Positions 1 through 6,358 of a DNA stretch of 64,000 nucleotides are shown here, one piece after another; the stretch's first letter is position 1, and each line of letters opens with the position of its first letter. The stretch is taken from the NCBI RefSeq assembly GCF_041022165.1, contig NZ_CP163302.1:4092001-4156000 (forward strand), in the 5' to 3' direction. Source of the DNA: Sinomonas sp. P10A9 (lineage in GTDB: Bacteria; Actinomycetota; Actinomycetes; Actinomycetales; Micrococcaceae). The translations under genes and the position numbers were made by a program. A model generated the notes under the pieces. That model was not told the origin of the DNA. It made no database searches and saw only the letters and a list, made by a program, of their open reading frames with translations.

Positions 1-386
1 GGCGTCTGGTGCAGCGGTTCACGCGGACGCAGCTTATGGGGATCGGCGGGGTGGTGCTGCTGGTCGGGTATGTGGCGTCGTCGATCGCGCAGAACCCGGC
101 GACGATCACTGTCACCGCCGTCCTCGTGGGTGCTTCGAACGCGGTGCTGCACTCATCGGTGCAGGGCTGGGCCACCGAGGTCGCGCCGAAGGCCCGTGCT
201 ACGGCGGTCTCGCTGTTCGCGTGCTCGCTCTTCTTGGGCAGCTCGGCGGGCACGTTCCTCACGGCGGGGCTCGCCGGCAATGGGGAGTACGGCGCCATCT
301 TCCTCCTCGGCCTCGTAGCGACGGCGTTGCTCACGGCGGTCGTGACGCTCGGGCACGCGACGTGGGAACGGCGCCGGGTGTCGTGA
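1..386 (+). CDS. MFS transporter, C-terminal fragment (5' end outside window)
   Basis: The reading frame is open from the left edge to a TGA at 384-386, so only the last ~128 residues are seen. They form three or four hydrophobic helices separated by a short basic loop (WATEVAPKARATAVSLF), a typical cytoplasmic loop of the major facilitator superfamily near TM10-TM11. The chain ends in a short basic tail (TWERRRVS). The substrate cannot be inferred from this part. A GTG at position 9 is in frame but lies inside a helix and is not a credible start. The gene reads toward the partition cassette, with about 100 bp between its stop and that cassette's predicted promoter. Confidence 0.8.
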   Translation, partial: RLVQRFTRTQLMGIGGVVLLVGYVASSIAQNPATITVTAVLVGASNAVLHSSVQGWATEVAPKARATAVSLFACSLFLGSSAGTFLTAGLAGNGEYGAIFLLGLVATALLTAVVTLGHATWERRRVS

Positions 387-472
387 AGGGCGGCGTGCGT
401 CGTGAAGGGCGCTGCGCGGGGCGCCCCGGGCGGCGGCTCACGGTGTTCGCGTTCCTCACGAACGGTAGTTTC

Positions 473-500
473 CTGACGTTCACCCCGGGCTGGTTATGAT
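473..500 (+). promoter_or_regulatory. Predicted promoter of the parR-parM operon
   Basis: A CTGACG (-35, 473-478) is separated by 16 bp from TATGAT (-10, 495-500). Transcription would begin near 507, exactly where the dyad of the putative centromere begins. A promoter embedded in the centromere is the usual arrangement in actin-type partition loci, where ParR represses its own operon. Prediction from sequence only. Confidence 0.45.
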
Positions 501-506
501 CAGCTG

Positions 507-637
507 TTGACCGCGACTGGACCACACGTGGGCCGCTTGCGGTCAATCCATGTCCAGCGCCCGCACGCGGCCACGACGTGACCAAAAGTGGCCCGATCTG
601 GGTCGTCATTGGCCACCTGTGACCACAATGTGGCCGC
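507..637. repeat. Putative centromere (parC-like): central dyad plus phased repeats
   Basis: Two elements are visible. First, a 40-bp dyad at 507-546: outer arms TTGACCGC (507-514) and GCGGTCAA (539-546) share their centre with an inner CCAC-AC-GTGG (522-531). Second, two copies of GGCCAC-N13-GTGGCC (569-593 and 611-635) start exactly 42 bp apart, about four helical turns; each contains an internal GTGACCA. All lie between the predicted promoter and a ribbon-helix-helix gene followed by a ParM-like gene, which is where a parC site would be expected. Binding by the downstream protein is inferred. Confidence 0.6.
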
Positions 638-645
638 TGGAATGC

Positions 646-668
646 ACGGGCATTGAGCAGATGCCCGT
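646..668 (+). promoter_or_regulatory. Small hairpin in the parR leader
   Basis: A perfect 8-bp inverted repeat, ACGGGCAT (646-653) and ATGCCCGT (661-668), has a 7-nt loop and ends just upstream of the parR ribosome site (GAGAGGAG, 677-684). No T-tract follows, so it is not a classical terminator. It could influence translation or transcript stability; the role is unknown. Confidence 0.4.
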
Positions 669-690
669 CGAACGATGAGAGGAGATGCAT

Positions 691-1104
691 ATGGCCAGTC
701 CCCGAGAAGGGACGGGAGCGCCGGCGAAGCCGCAGCCCCACCGTTTCCGGGTGAGCGTCCCGGCGGCCGACGAGGCCGTCGTGGCGTGGATGGAGCTGCA
801 GGACAATCCGTCATTGTCGGTGAGAATGCTGATCCGCGAGAGCATCGAGCGCCTCGGCTACATCGACGTCGTCAACCGCCCTGTGGCACAGCTCCCGGGG
901 GGAGTCCGTTCTGGGGGCTCCTCCCCAGAGGACACCGCGGGTTCTCCTGCCCGGGGGTCAGCTGCGCCCCAACCCAGGAAGGCCCCCGACCAGAGGCCCT
1001 GGCCGGCGCAGGAGGCCGAGCCGCCGCGCGAGTCCAGTTCCGAACCTGAGCCGCCTTCTGCAGGACCGATGGACATCAACGACATCTTCGCGATGACGCG
1101 GTAA
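691..1104 (+). CDS. parR: ParR-like centromere-binding protein (ribbon-helix-helix)
   Basis: A 137-residue protein, started at ATG 691 because GGAG (681-684) sits 6 nt upstream; an in-frame ATG at 685 is too close to the site. Residues ~17-62 read as a ribbon-helix-helix unit: a basic beta strand (HRFRVSVP), then two helices ending SVRMLIRESIERLGYIDVV, the pattern of Gram-positive ParR proteins. Residues ~66-125 are a Pro/Ser/Glu-rich linker. The chain ends in an acidic-hydrophobic tail (MDINDIFAMTR); in characterised ParR proteins the C-terminal tail contacts the ParM filament. It lies upstream of parM, the reverse of the R1 order. Function is inferred from fold pattern and context. Confidence 0.65.
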   Translation: MASPREGTGAPAKPQPHRFRVSVPAADEAVVAWMELQDNPSLSVRMLIRESIERLGYIDVVNRPVAQLPGGVRSGGSSPEDTAGSPARGSAAPQPRKAPDQRPWPAQEAEPPRESSSEPEPPSAGPMDINDIFAMTR

Positions 1105-1162
1105 GCCCGCGCAGCACAAGCAACACAGTCTCCACCGAATTTCACCGAAGGGAATCATCCAC

Positions 1163-2494
1163 GTGACCATCTCAATCAATCTCACCGGCGGGATCGACGT
1201 CGGCAACGGCTATGTCAAGGGAATCATCCGCGGGGAGCGCGCTTCCGGCGCGGCGAGGATCGACGAGATCGATCTGCCCAGCGCCGTCGCGCTCGTCACC
1301 AGGTCCAACGCGCTTCCGGACGCGGACCACGAGGCCATGGCCAAGCTGGATGGCGACTTCTACAACGAACTCGATGTGAGCTTCGACTCGCCTCTGGTCG
1401 GGGACAAGTACCGGCGCCTCTTCGGTACCCGGGCGCTGAGCGCCCAGGGCGCCTTCGACGAATTCGACGTCGTGGGCCGCCGCAGCAAGGCCGCGCAGGA
1501 GCTGAGCAAGGTCCTCGTCATGGGCGCCTTCGCGGCGAAAGCGCTGCGGGACTACGTCCGCGAGCACCGTGCGCTCCCGCCGGCCGATGAGACGCTCAGC
1601 GTGCAGGGTCGCGTCGCCCTGGCCCTTCCGATCAACGAGTACCTCACCCACCGCACGAGCTACGCGACAGAGTTCACGACCGGCACGCACACGGTCACGG
1701 TGCACAACTTCGATACCCCGGTCTCAGTCAAGCTCCACTTCGTCGACGTGCAGGTCATCCCCGAGGGCGCCTCGGCGCAGTACGCGATCACGGCCAAGGG
1801 TGAACCGCTCATGGACGCGATGCTGAAGGACCTCCGCCGCCGGGGCGTGGCGCTCGAGGGCATCACCTCCGCGGACGTCCTGGCCGCCCAGCACACGGTT
1901 GGCATTGACATCGGCGAGGGCACCGTGAACTTCCCGGTCTTCACCGCGGGCAGGTTCAACGCCGATGCCTCCACCACGTACGGCAAGGGCTACGGCTCGG
2001 TGCTCACGGACGCCCTCAAGGCGATGGACGACCGCGGCTTCGTCTCGGGCTTCACGTCCCGCAAGCAGCTCGCCGAGTACCTCCAGGCCGGTCCCTCACC
2101 GCTGAAGCGCAACTTCTACGAGAAGGTCGCGCGCTTTGTGGAGGAGGAGATGATCTTCTTCTCCAAGGAGGTCACGGAGCAGTTCGGCCGCGTGCTCGCC
2201 GTCGTCGGCGCGACCACTGAGGTCGCCTACGTCTACGGCGGCGGATCCGGTCCGGTGAAGACCTTCCTGTACCCGGCGCTGCTGGCCAAGGCCACCGAGA
2301 TGAACTCGGACGATGCCTTCCCGACCCTGTACCTGGATTCCTCCTACTCGCGTCACCTGAACCGCGAGGGGCTCTACATCGCGGCCGAGGCCGTCGAGCG
2401 CAATGCGGGCGCCGCTCCGGCGCAGGCCTTGCGCGGGAAGCGCAGCGCCCAGAGCGCCTCGGAGGGCAAGGAGCTCGCCGAGGCGGCCGTATAG
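1163..2494 (+). CDS. parM: ParM/StbA-like actin ATPase for DNA segregation
   Basis: 443 residues from GTG 1163, with AGGGA at 1149-1153. The actin-fold nucleotide motifs appear in order: phosphate-1 GIDVGNGYVKG (~10-20), phosphate-2 VGIDIGEGTVNF (~246-257) and an adenosine motif VYGGGSG (~357-363). Length is slightly above plasmid ParM proteins. Such proteins polymerise with ATP and push apart centromere-ParR complexes in the cytoplasm. The last ~40 residues are Ala/Glu/Lys-rich and may be a flexible tail. The gene follows parR by 58 bp and is closed by a strong hairpin at 2533-2567, so parR-parM looks like a two-gene operon. Family membership is strong; that it moves a replicon in this organism is inferred. 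A phage or cytoskeletal use of the same fold is possible. Confidence 0.8.
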   Translation: MTISINLTGGIDVGNGYVKGIIRGERASGAARIDEIDLPSAVALVTRSNALPDADHEAMAKLDGDFYNELDVSFDSPLVGDKYRRLFGTRALSAQGAFDEFDVVGRRSKAAQELSKVLVMGAFAAKALRDYVREHRALPPADETLSVQGRVALALPINEYLTHRTSYATEFTTGTHTVTVHNFDTPVSVKLHFVDVQVIPEGASAQYAITAKGEPLMDAMLKDLRRRGVALEGITSADVLAAQHTVGIDIGEGTVNFPVFTAGRFNADASTTYGKGYGSVLTDALKAMDDRGFVSGFTSRKQLAEYLQAGPSPLKRNFYEKVARFVEEEMIFFSKEVTEQFGRVLAVVGATTEVAYVYGGGSGPVKTFLYPALLAKATEMNSDDAFPTLYLDSSYSRHLNREGLYIAAEAVERNAGAAPAQALRGKRSAQSASEGKELAEAAV

Positions 2495-2514
2495 CCTCTC
2501 CGGCCGGCCCTTCC

Positions 2515-2934
2515 ATGCCGACCCGTCCACACAGGGGCCCTTCCCGCACAGCGCGGGGAGGGCCCCTGGCGTCCGGCCCCCGGAGGCCGGCACCAGCGAA
2601 CGGTGCTCATCACGGTGGCGCTTGGGCACTCGGCGAGGGATCGGCGTCGTGCGCGGTCGGCGACTACACGATCGGCCGCCTCACGTTCGCGCCAGGGTGG
2701 AGCTGGTCCGAGTGCATCAAGCCCGTGGCGGGCACGGACAGCTGCCAGAACAACCACGTGGGCTTCTGCGTGGCCGGCACACTCGAGGTGCGCCTGAACT
2801 CCGGGGAGACGGCCACCATCACTGCCGGCGACTCGTACACGATCCCGCCCGGGCACGACGCCCACGTGGTCGGCGACGAGAAGTTCGTCGGCCTCGAGTT
2901 CCTCAGCGCCGCGAGCTACGCGAAGGGCGACTGA
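2515..2934 (+). CDS. Cupin-domain protein with an unsupported 5' end
   Basis: The last ~95 residues are a single-domain cupin: GDYTIGRLTFAPGWSWSE, then the strand CQNNHVGFCVAGTLEVRL and IPPGHDAHVVGDE, a typical small beta-barrel with a likely metal site. The only in-frame start is ATG 2515, which has no ribosome site and lies before the hairpin at 2533-2567. No ATG, GTG or TTG occurs in frame between that hairpin and the cupin core, so the first ~40 residues look like non-gene sequence. The gene may have lost its 5' end when the par cassette arrived, or contain a frameshift; a GTG in another frame at 2603 is a possible relic. Function unknown. Confidence 0.55.
   Translation: MPTRPHRGPSRTARGGPLASGPRRPAPANGAHHGGAWALGEGSASCAVGDYTIGRLTFAPGWSWSECIKPVAGTDSCQNNHVGFCVAGTLEVRLNSGETATITAGDSYTIPPGHDAHVVGDEKFVGLEFLSAASYAKGD
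2533..2567 (+). terminator. Hairpin terminator after parM
   Basis: A 15-bp stem (AGGGGCCCTTCCCGC at 2533-2547 with its complement at 2553-2567, one T-G wobble) closes a 5-nt loop 38 bp after the parM stop. It lacks a T-run, as many actinobacterial terminators do. Confidence 0.65.
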
Positions 2935-2937
2935 GAG

Positions 2938-3612
2938 CTAGGCGACGGGCGATTGGGCCGCCCGGTCGATCTTCCGGTGGAAGTGCATTCCTGCCACCCC
3001 GCCGAGCACGGCGCCGACGAGCGCGATGAGCGCGGCGACGATCAGGACGATGATCCCGCCAGTCGTCAGCGTGCCCTCATCGACCGGGATCCGCGGGAAG
3101 CTGTTGAGGCTTGAGAGGACGTTGAACTGTGTTCCGGCCACCGCAACGAGGACCGCGAGGATGATCGCGATGATCACGGCCCACAGCCACACCGCGATGC
3201 CCTGCCGCGCCCCGTCGAACCGTGCCATCCGTCCGGCCACGTACCCGCCGCAGTAGTAGGCGGCGAAGAGGATCACGGCCACCGCAATGGCCCCGACGAC
3301 CCCCACCGTCGGTCCCTCATTGGCCAGCTTGGCGGGGTCGGTCTGGGTGCCGATTGCGACTCCGGCGCCTGCGGCACTGATCAATGCGGTCAAGACCACA
3401 GACATGCCCATGGCGGTCAGCCATCCGAAGAACGCCGAGCCGGGCTTCACACCCCCGAAGCGCCTCCTCTGCTCGGCCACGGAAGCCCTGCCATCGCCCT
3501 CGTAACGCTCGGCGCCCTCGTAGCGCTCGGCGTCCCCCTCGTAGCGCTCACGGTCTCCGTAGCGCTCGCTCTCCTCGTAGTGGCTGTCCGGGCTGCGTTC
3601 TGCGTGGCTCAC
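2938..3612 (-). CDS. Integral membrane protein with tyrosine/glutamate-rich N-terminal repeats
   Basis: 224 residues. Residues ~1-45 are hydrophilic and repeat the units ERYGD, ERYEGD and ERYEGA, giving visible tandem repeats in the DNA at 3500-3570. Four hydrophobic helices follow (~58-80, 98-118, 135-160, 185-210), with glycine-rich packing such as AAYYCGGYVAGRMARF. It is a small membrane protein of the kind often annotated as TIGR04086/YrzE-like, but I cannot assign a role. It is convergent with the cupin gene, whose stop lies 3 bp away. Confidence 0.75.
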   Translation of the reverse strand: MSHAERSPDSHYEESERYGDRERYEGDAERYEGAERYEGDGRASVAEQRRRFGGVKPGSAFFGWLTAMGMSVVLTALISAAGAGVAIGTQTDPAKLANEGPTVGVVGAIAVAVILFAAYYCGGYVAGRMARFDGARQGIAVWLWAVIIAIILAVLVAVAGTQFNVLSSLNSFPRIPVDEGTLTTGGIIVLIVAALIALVGAVLGGVAGMHFHRKIDRAAQSPVA

Positions 3613-3778
3613 TTGGTTCGCCTTCCTCTGATGGCTGATGTGATGTAGCGGCAGCAGTCGTCACGCGCCCCTGCTGTAGGGACTAAGATCCTCTTTCCCA
3701 CACTGGGCGCGCTCAATCAACATCGGGGGTACCTCGCTGGTTTGACTTCCAGCGAACTGCCGCGGAAGCGTAGGCCTC

Positions 3779-4867
3779 ATGCCTTCCGCGAAGCTGTTCA
3801 CCCCCGTCGATATCCGGGACGTCCAGATCAGGAACCGACTGTGGGTCTCGCCCATGTGCCAGTACTCCGTCGAGGAGTGGGACGGCGTGCCGACAGACTG
3901 GCACCTGGCCCACCTCGGCTCGCTCGCGCGGGGCGGGGCAGGCCTCGTCATGACGGAGGCGAGCGCCGTGAGCCCCGAGGGCCGGATCACCAACTGGGAT
4001 ACGGGCATCTGGAACGACTCCCAGGCCCAGGTGTGGCGGCGGATCGTCGACTTCATCCACGGCCAGGGCGCCACCGCGGCCGTCCAGCTCGCCCACGCTG
4101 GCCGGAAGGCCTCGACGTACCGCGAGTGGAGCGGCCACGGCACCCAGTCGGTCGAGGACGGCGGCTGGCAGACCGTGGCGCCGTCCGCCGTCGCCTTCGA
4201 CGGCTACGCCGAACCCCGAGAGCTCACCCAGGAGGAGATCCGCGGCGTCGTCGCGGACTTCGCGGCCGCCGCCCGCCGCGCCCTCGGCGCCGGCTTCGAC
4301 GCGCTCGAGATCCACGGCGCGCACGGATACCTCGTGCACCAGTTCCTCTCCCCGCTCTCCAACCTCCGCACGGATGAGTACGGCGGGAGCCTCGAGAACC
4401 GCGCACGGCTGCTCCTCGAGATCGTGCGGGCAGTGCGGGCGGAGGCGGGCGACGCCGTTCCCCTCCTCGTGCGCCTCTCTGCCACCGATTGGGTCGACGG
4501 CGGGTGGAACCTCGACGACACGATCACGGTCGCGGGGTGGGCAGCAGCCGAGGGTGCGGACTGGTTCGACCTCTCCTCGGGCGGCCTCGTGGCCCGCGCG
4601 AGCATCCCCGTCAAGCCGCTCTACCAGGTGGGGTTTGCCACCGCAGTGCGCGCCGGAACCGGGAAGCCCGTGAACGCCGTCGGCCTCATCACGAAGCCCG
4701 AGGAGGCCGCGCAGATCGTGGACAACGGCGAAGCGGACGCGGTCATGGTGGCGCGCGAGTTCCTCCGCGATCCGCACTTTGCCCTCCGCGCCGCCCACGA
4801 GCTGGGCGTGGAGCTCGACAGCTGGCCGCCGCAGTACACGCGCGCGAAGTGGCGCAACGAGGCTTAA
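3779..4867 (+). CDS. namA: Old yellow enzyme-type NADPH dehydrogenase
   Basis: 362 residues, normal for the YqjM/NamA class of flavin-dependent ene-reductases. A TIM barrel is evident: RNRLWVSPMCQYSVEEWDG near the N-terminus (flavin-facing Cys), QLAHAGRK (~104-111), the active-site HGAHGYLVHQFLSP (~180-193, paired histidines) and the FMN-phosphate region VMVAREFLRDPHFALRAA at the C-terminal end. It reduces activated C=C bonds of enals, enones or maleimides with NADPH in the cytoplasm. It heads a run of four same-strand redox genes. The ribosome site before ATG 3779 is weak. The class is secure; the substrate is unknown. Confidence 0.85.
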   Translation: MPSAKLFTPVDIRDVQIRNRLWVSPMCQYSVEEWDGVPTDWHLAHLGSLARGGAGLVMTEASAVSPEGRITNWDTGIWNDSQAQVWRRIVDFIHGQGATAAVQLAHAGRKASTYREWSGHGTQSVEDGGWQTVAPSAVAFDGYAEPRELTQEEIRGVVADFAAAARRALGAGFDALEIHGAHGYLVHQFLSPLSNLRTDEYGGSLENRARLLLEIVRAVRAEAGDAVPLLVRLSATDWVDGGWNLDDTITVAGWAAAEGADWFDLSSGGLVARASIPVKPLYQVGFATAVRAGTGKPVNAVGLITKPEEAAQIVDNGEADAVMVAREFLRDPHFALRAAHELGVELDSWPPQYTRAKWRNEA

Positions 4868-4958
4868 TGTCCCACTGAATGGGATATCCCGCCCTCGGGT
4901 GGCGTGGGTCACGCGAGACTGGGCTGGACCCACCCAGTCCCTCACCGAGGAGGACCCC

Positions 4959-5279
4959 TTGCCTGTTTTTGCCGTGACCTACGAGTACACCGATGACGCT
5001 GCCGGCCGCGACGAGCACCGCCCCGAGCACGTCGCGTTCCTCTCGGGCCAGCACGAGGCTGGCCGCCTCGTCGTCTCCGGCCCGACCAGCAACGGCGCGG
5101 GCGCGCTCCTGGTCTTCGCGGGCGAATCCGCGGACGACGTCGCGGCCCTCCTCGACGCCGACCCGTTCCGCCGGGAGGGGCTCATCGCGCGCCGCACGAT
5201 CACGCCGTGGAAGCCGTTCTTCGGCGCCGAACGGCTGACGGTCCAGAGTGAGCCCAAGCCGGCCGGGGCCGCGCGATGA
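4959..5279 (+). CDS. YCII-family protein
   Basis: 106 residues starting at TTG 4959, chosen because GAGGAGGA (4946-4954) lies just upstream; a longer reading from ATG 4779 would overlap the previous gene. It has the dimeric alpha-beta barrel pattern of YCII proteins: HVAFLSGQHEAGRLVVSGPTS carrying the conserved histidine, then DDVAALLDADPFRREGLIARRTITPW. Such proteins are small decyclising or dehalogenating-type enzymes in catabolic operons; here the reaction is unknown. Its stop overlaps the start of the dehydrogenase by 4 bp, so the two are translationally coupled. Confidence 0.8.
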   Translation: MPVFAVTYEYTDDAAGRDEHRPEHVAFLSGQHEAGRLVVSGPTSNGAGALLVFAGESADDVAALLDADPFRREGLIARRTITPWKPFFGAERLTVQSEPKPAGAAR

Positions 5280-6358
5280 GAGTGGCCCGCACCGTCTCCA
5301 AGGAGACCATCCGCTACGACGAGGCGCCGATCCCGGCGCCCGAGCCGGGGCGCGCCGTCGTGCGTGTGCGCAGCGTGACGCTGTGCGGCACCGACGTCCA
5401 CATCTGGGAGGACGACTACGCGACGCCGCTGCCCATGGTCCAGGGCCACGAGTTCTCCGCGACGATCGCCGCCCTGCACCCCGACGACGAGGGCGGGGCG
5501 TTCGCAGTGGGCGACCACGTCGCGGTCTCCCCGTACGCCGCGTGCGGCCGGTGCTACGCGTGCTCGATCGGACGGCCCAACGCCTGCGGGAGCATGAGCG
5601 TGTACGGCTGCTACGAGGACGACGGCGCGCTGGCCGAGTTCATGCTCGTCCCGCTCGACCGCACCCGCAGGCTGCCCGAGGGCCTGCCGGTGGACCTCGC
5701 GCCACTGTGGGAACCCGTTTCGATTTCGCTCCAGGCCGTCCGCCGCGGCCGGGCCGAGGCCGGCGAGCGCGTGCTCGTGAGCGGCGCGGGGCCCATCGGC
5801 CTGTTCGCGCTGCTCGCCCTGCGCGAGCTGGGCTGCAGCGTGGTGGTGGTGGACACGGACCGCGAGCGGCTCGCGATCGCCGCGGGACTCGGCGCGGAAG
5901 CGACGCTGGCCGTCGCGCCGGGCTTCCCCGACGCGGCGCAGCGACACCTCATCGACGAGTGGACCGACGGGCAGGGCCCCTCGCTCGTCATCGATGCGAC
6001 CGGCGCGCCGGCCTCGCTGCGCACGGCGGTGGACCTCGTCGCCCCGGCCGGGCGGGTCGTGGCGGTGGGGATCAGCGACCGCGAGCTCGTGCTGTCCATG
6101 CGCTCGCTCCCGGTCAAGGAGATCGACCTCCTCGGCTCACGCAACTCCCTGCACATGGACGAGGCGCTGGACCTCCTGGCCCGCAACCAGGAGGCGTGCC
6201 GCGCCCTCATCACCCACCGCTTCGGCTTCGACGAGCTCGACGCCGCGTTCCGCCTGCTTCGCGACCGCACCCAGCGGGTGGGCAAGATCGCGATCGACAT
6301 CTCCGCACCCTCACCCGACGAGCCCTCGCTCGCGGCAGCCCTGGGAGAATCCGCATGA
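5276..6358 (+). CDS. Zinc-dependent medium-chain dehydrogenase (sorbitol/threonine dehydrogenase-like)
   Basis: 360 residues. The catalytic zinc region is LCGTDVHIWEDDY (~36-48) with GHEFS (~62), followed by a structural-zinc lobe with several Cys (ACGRCYACSIGRPNACG, ~85-103). The Rossmann motif is SGAGPIGLFALLALRELG (~171-188). It should oxidise a secondary alcohol with NAD(P). ATGA overlaps at both ends place it in one transcript with the YCII gene and the FAD dehydrogenase. The substrate is not evident. Confidence 0.85.
   Translation: MRVARTVSKETIRYDEAPIPAPEPGRAVVRVRSVTLCGTDVHIWEDDYATPLPMVQGHEFSATIAALHPDDEGGAFAVGDHVAVSPYAACGRCYACSIGRPNACGSMSVYGCYEDDGALAEFMLVPLDRTRRLPEGLPVDLAPLWEPVSISLQAVRRGRAEAGERVLVSGAGPIGLFALLALRELGCSVVVVDTDRERLAIAAGLGAEATLAVAPGFPDAAQRHLIDEWTDGQGPSLVIDATGAPASLRTAVDLVAPAGRVVAVGISDRELVLSMRSLPVKEIDLLGSRNSLHMDEALDLLARNQEACRALITHRFGFDELDAAFRLLRDRTQRVGKIAIDISAPSPDEPSLAAALGESA

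Noticed and set aside
1..2600. Prophage or plasmid origin for the left end
   Set aside because: A partition cassette alone is present; no replication initiator, integrase, attachment site or phage gene could be found in the window.
3500..3570. Short regular repeats resembling a CRISPR or iteron array
   Set aside because: They encode the ERYEGD/ERYEGA repeats of a membrane protein, with no spacer-repeat structure.
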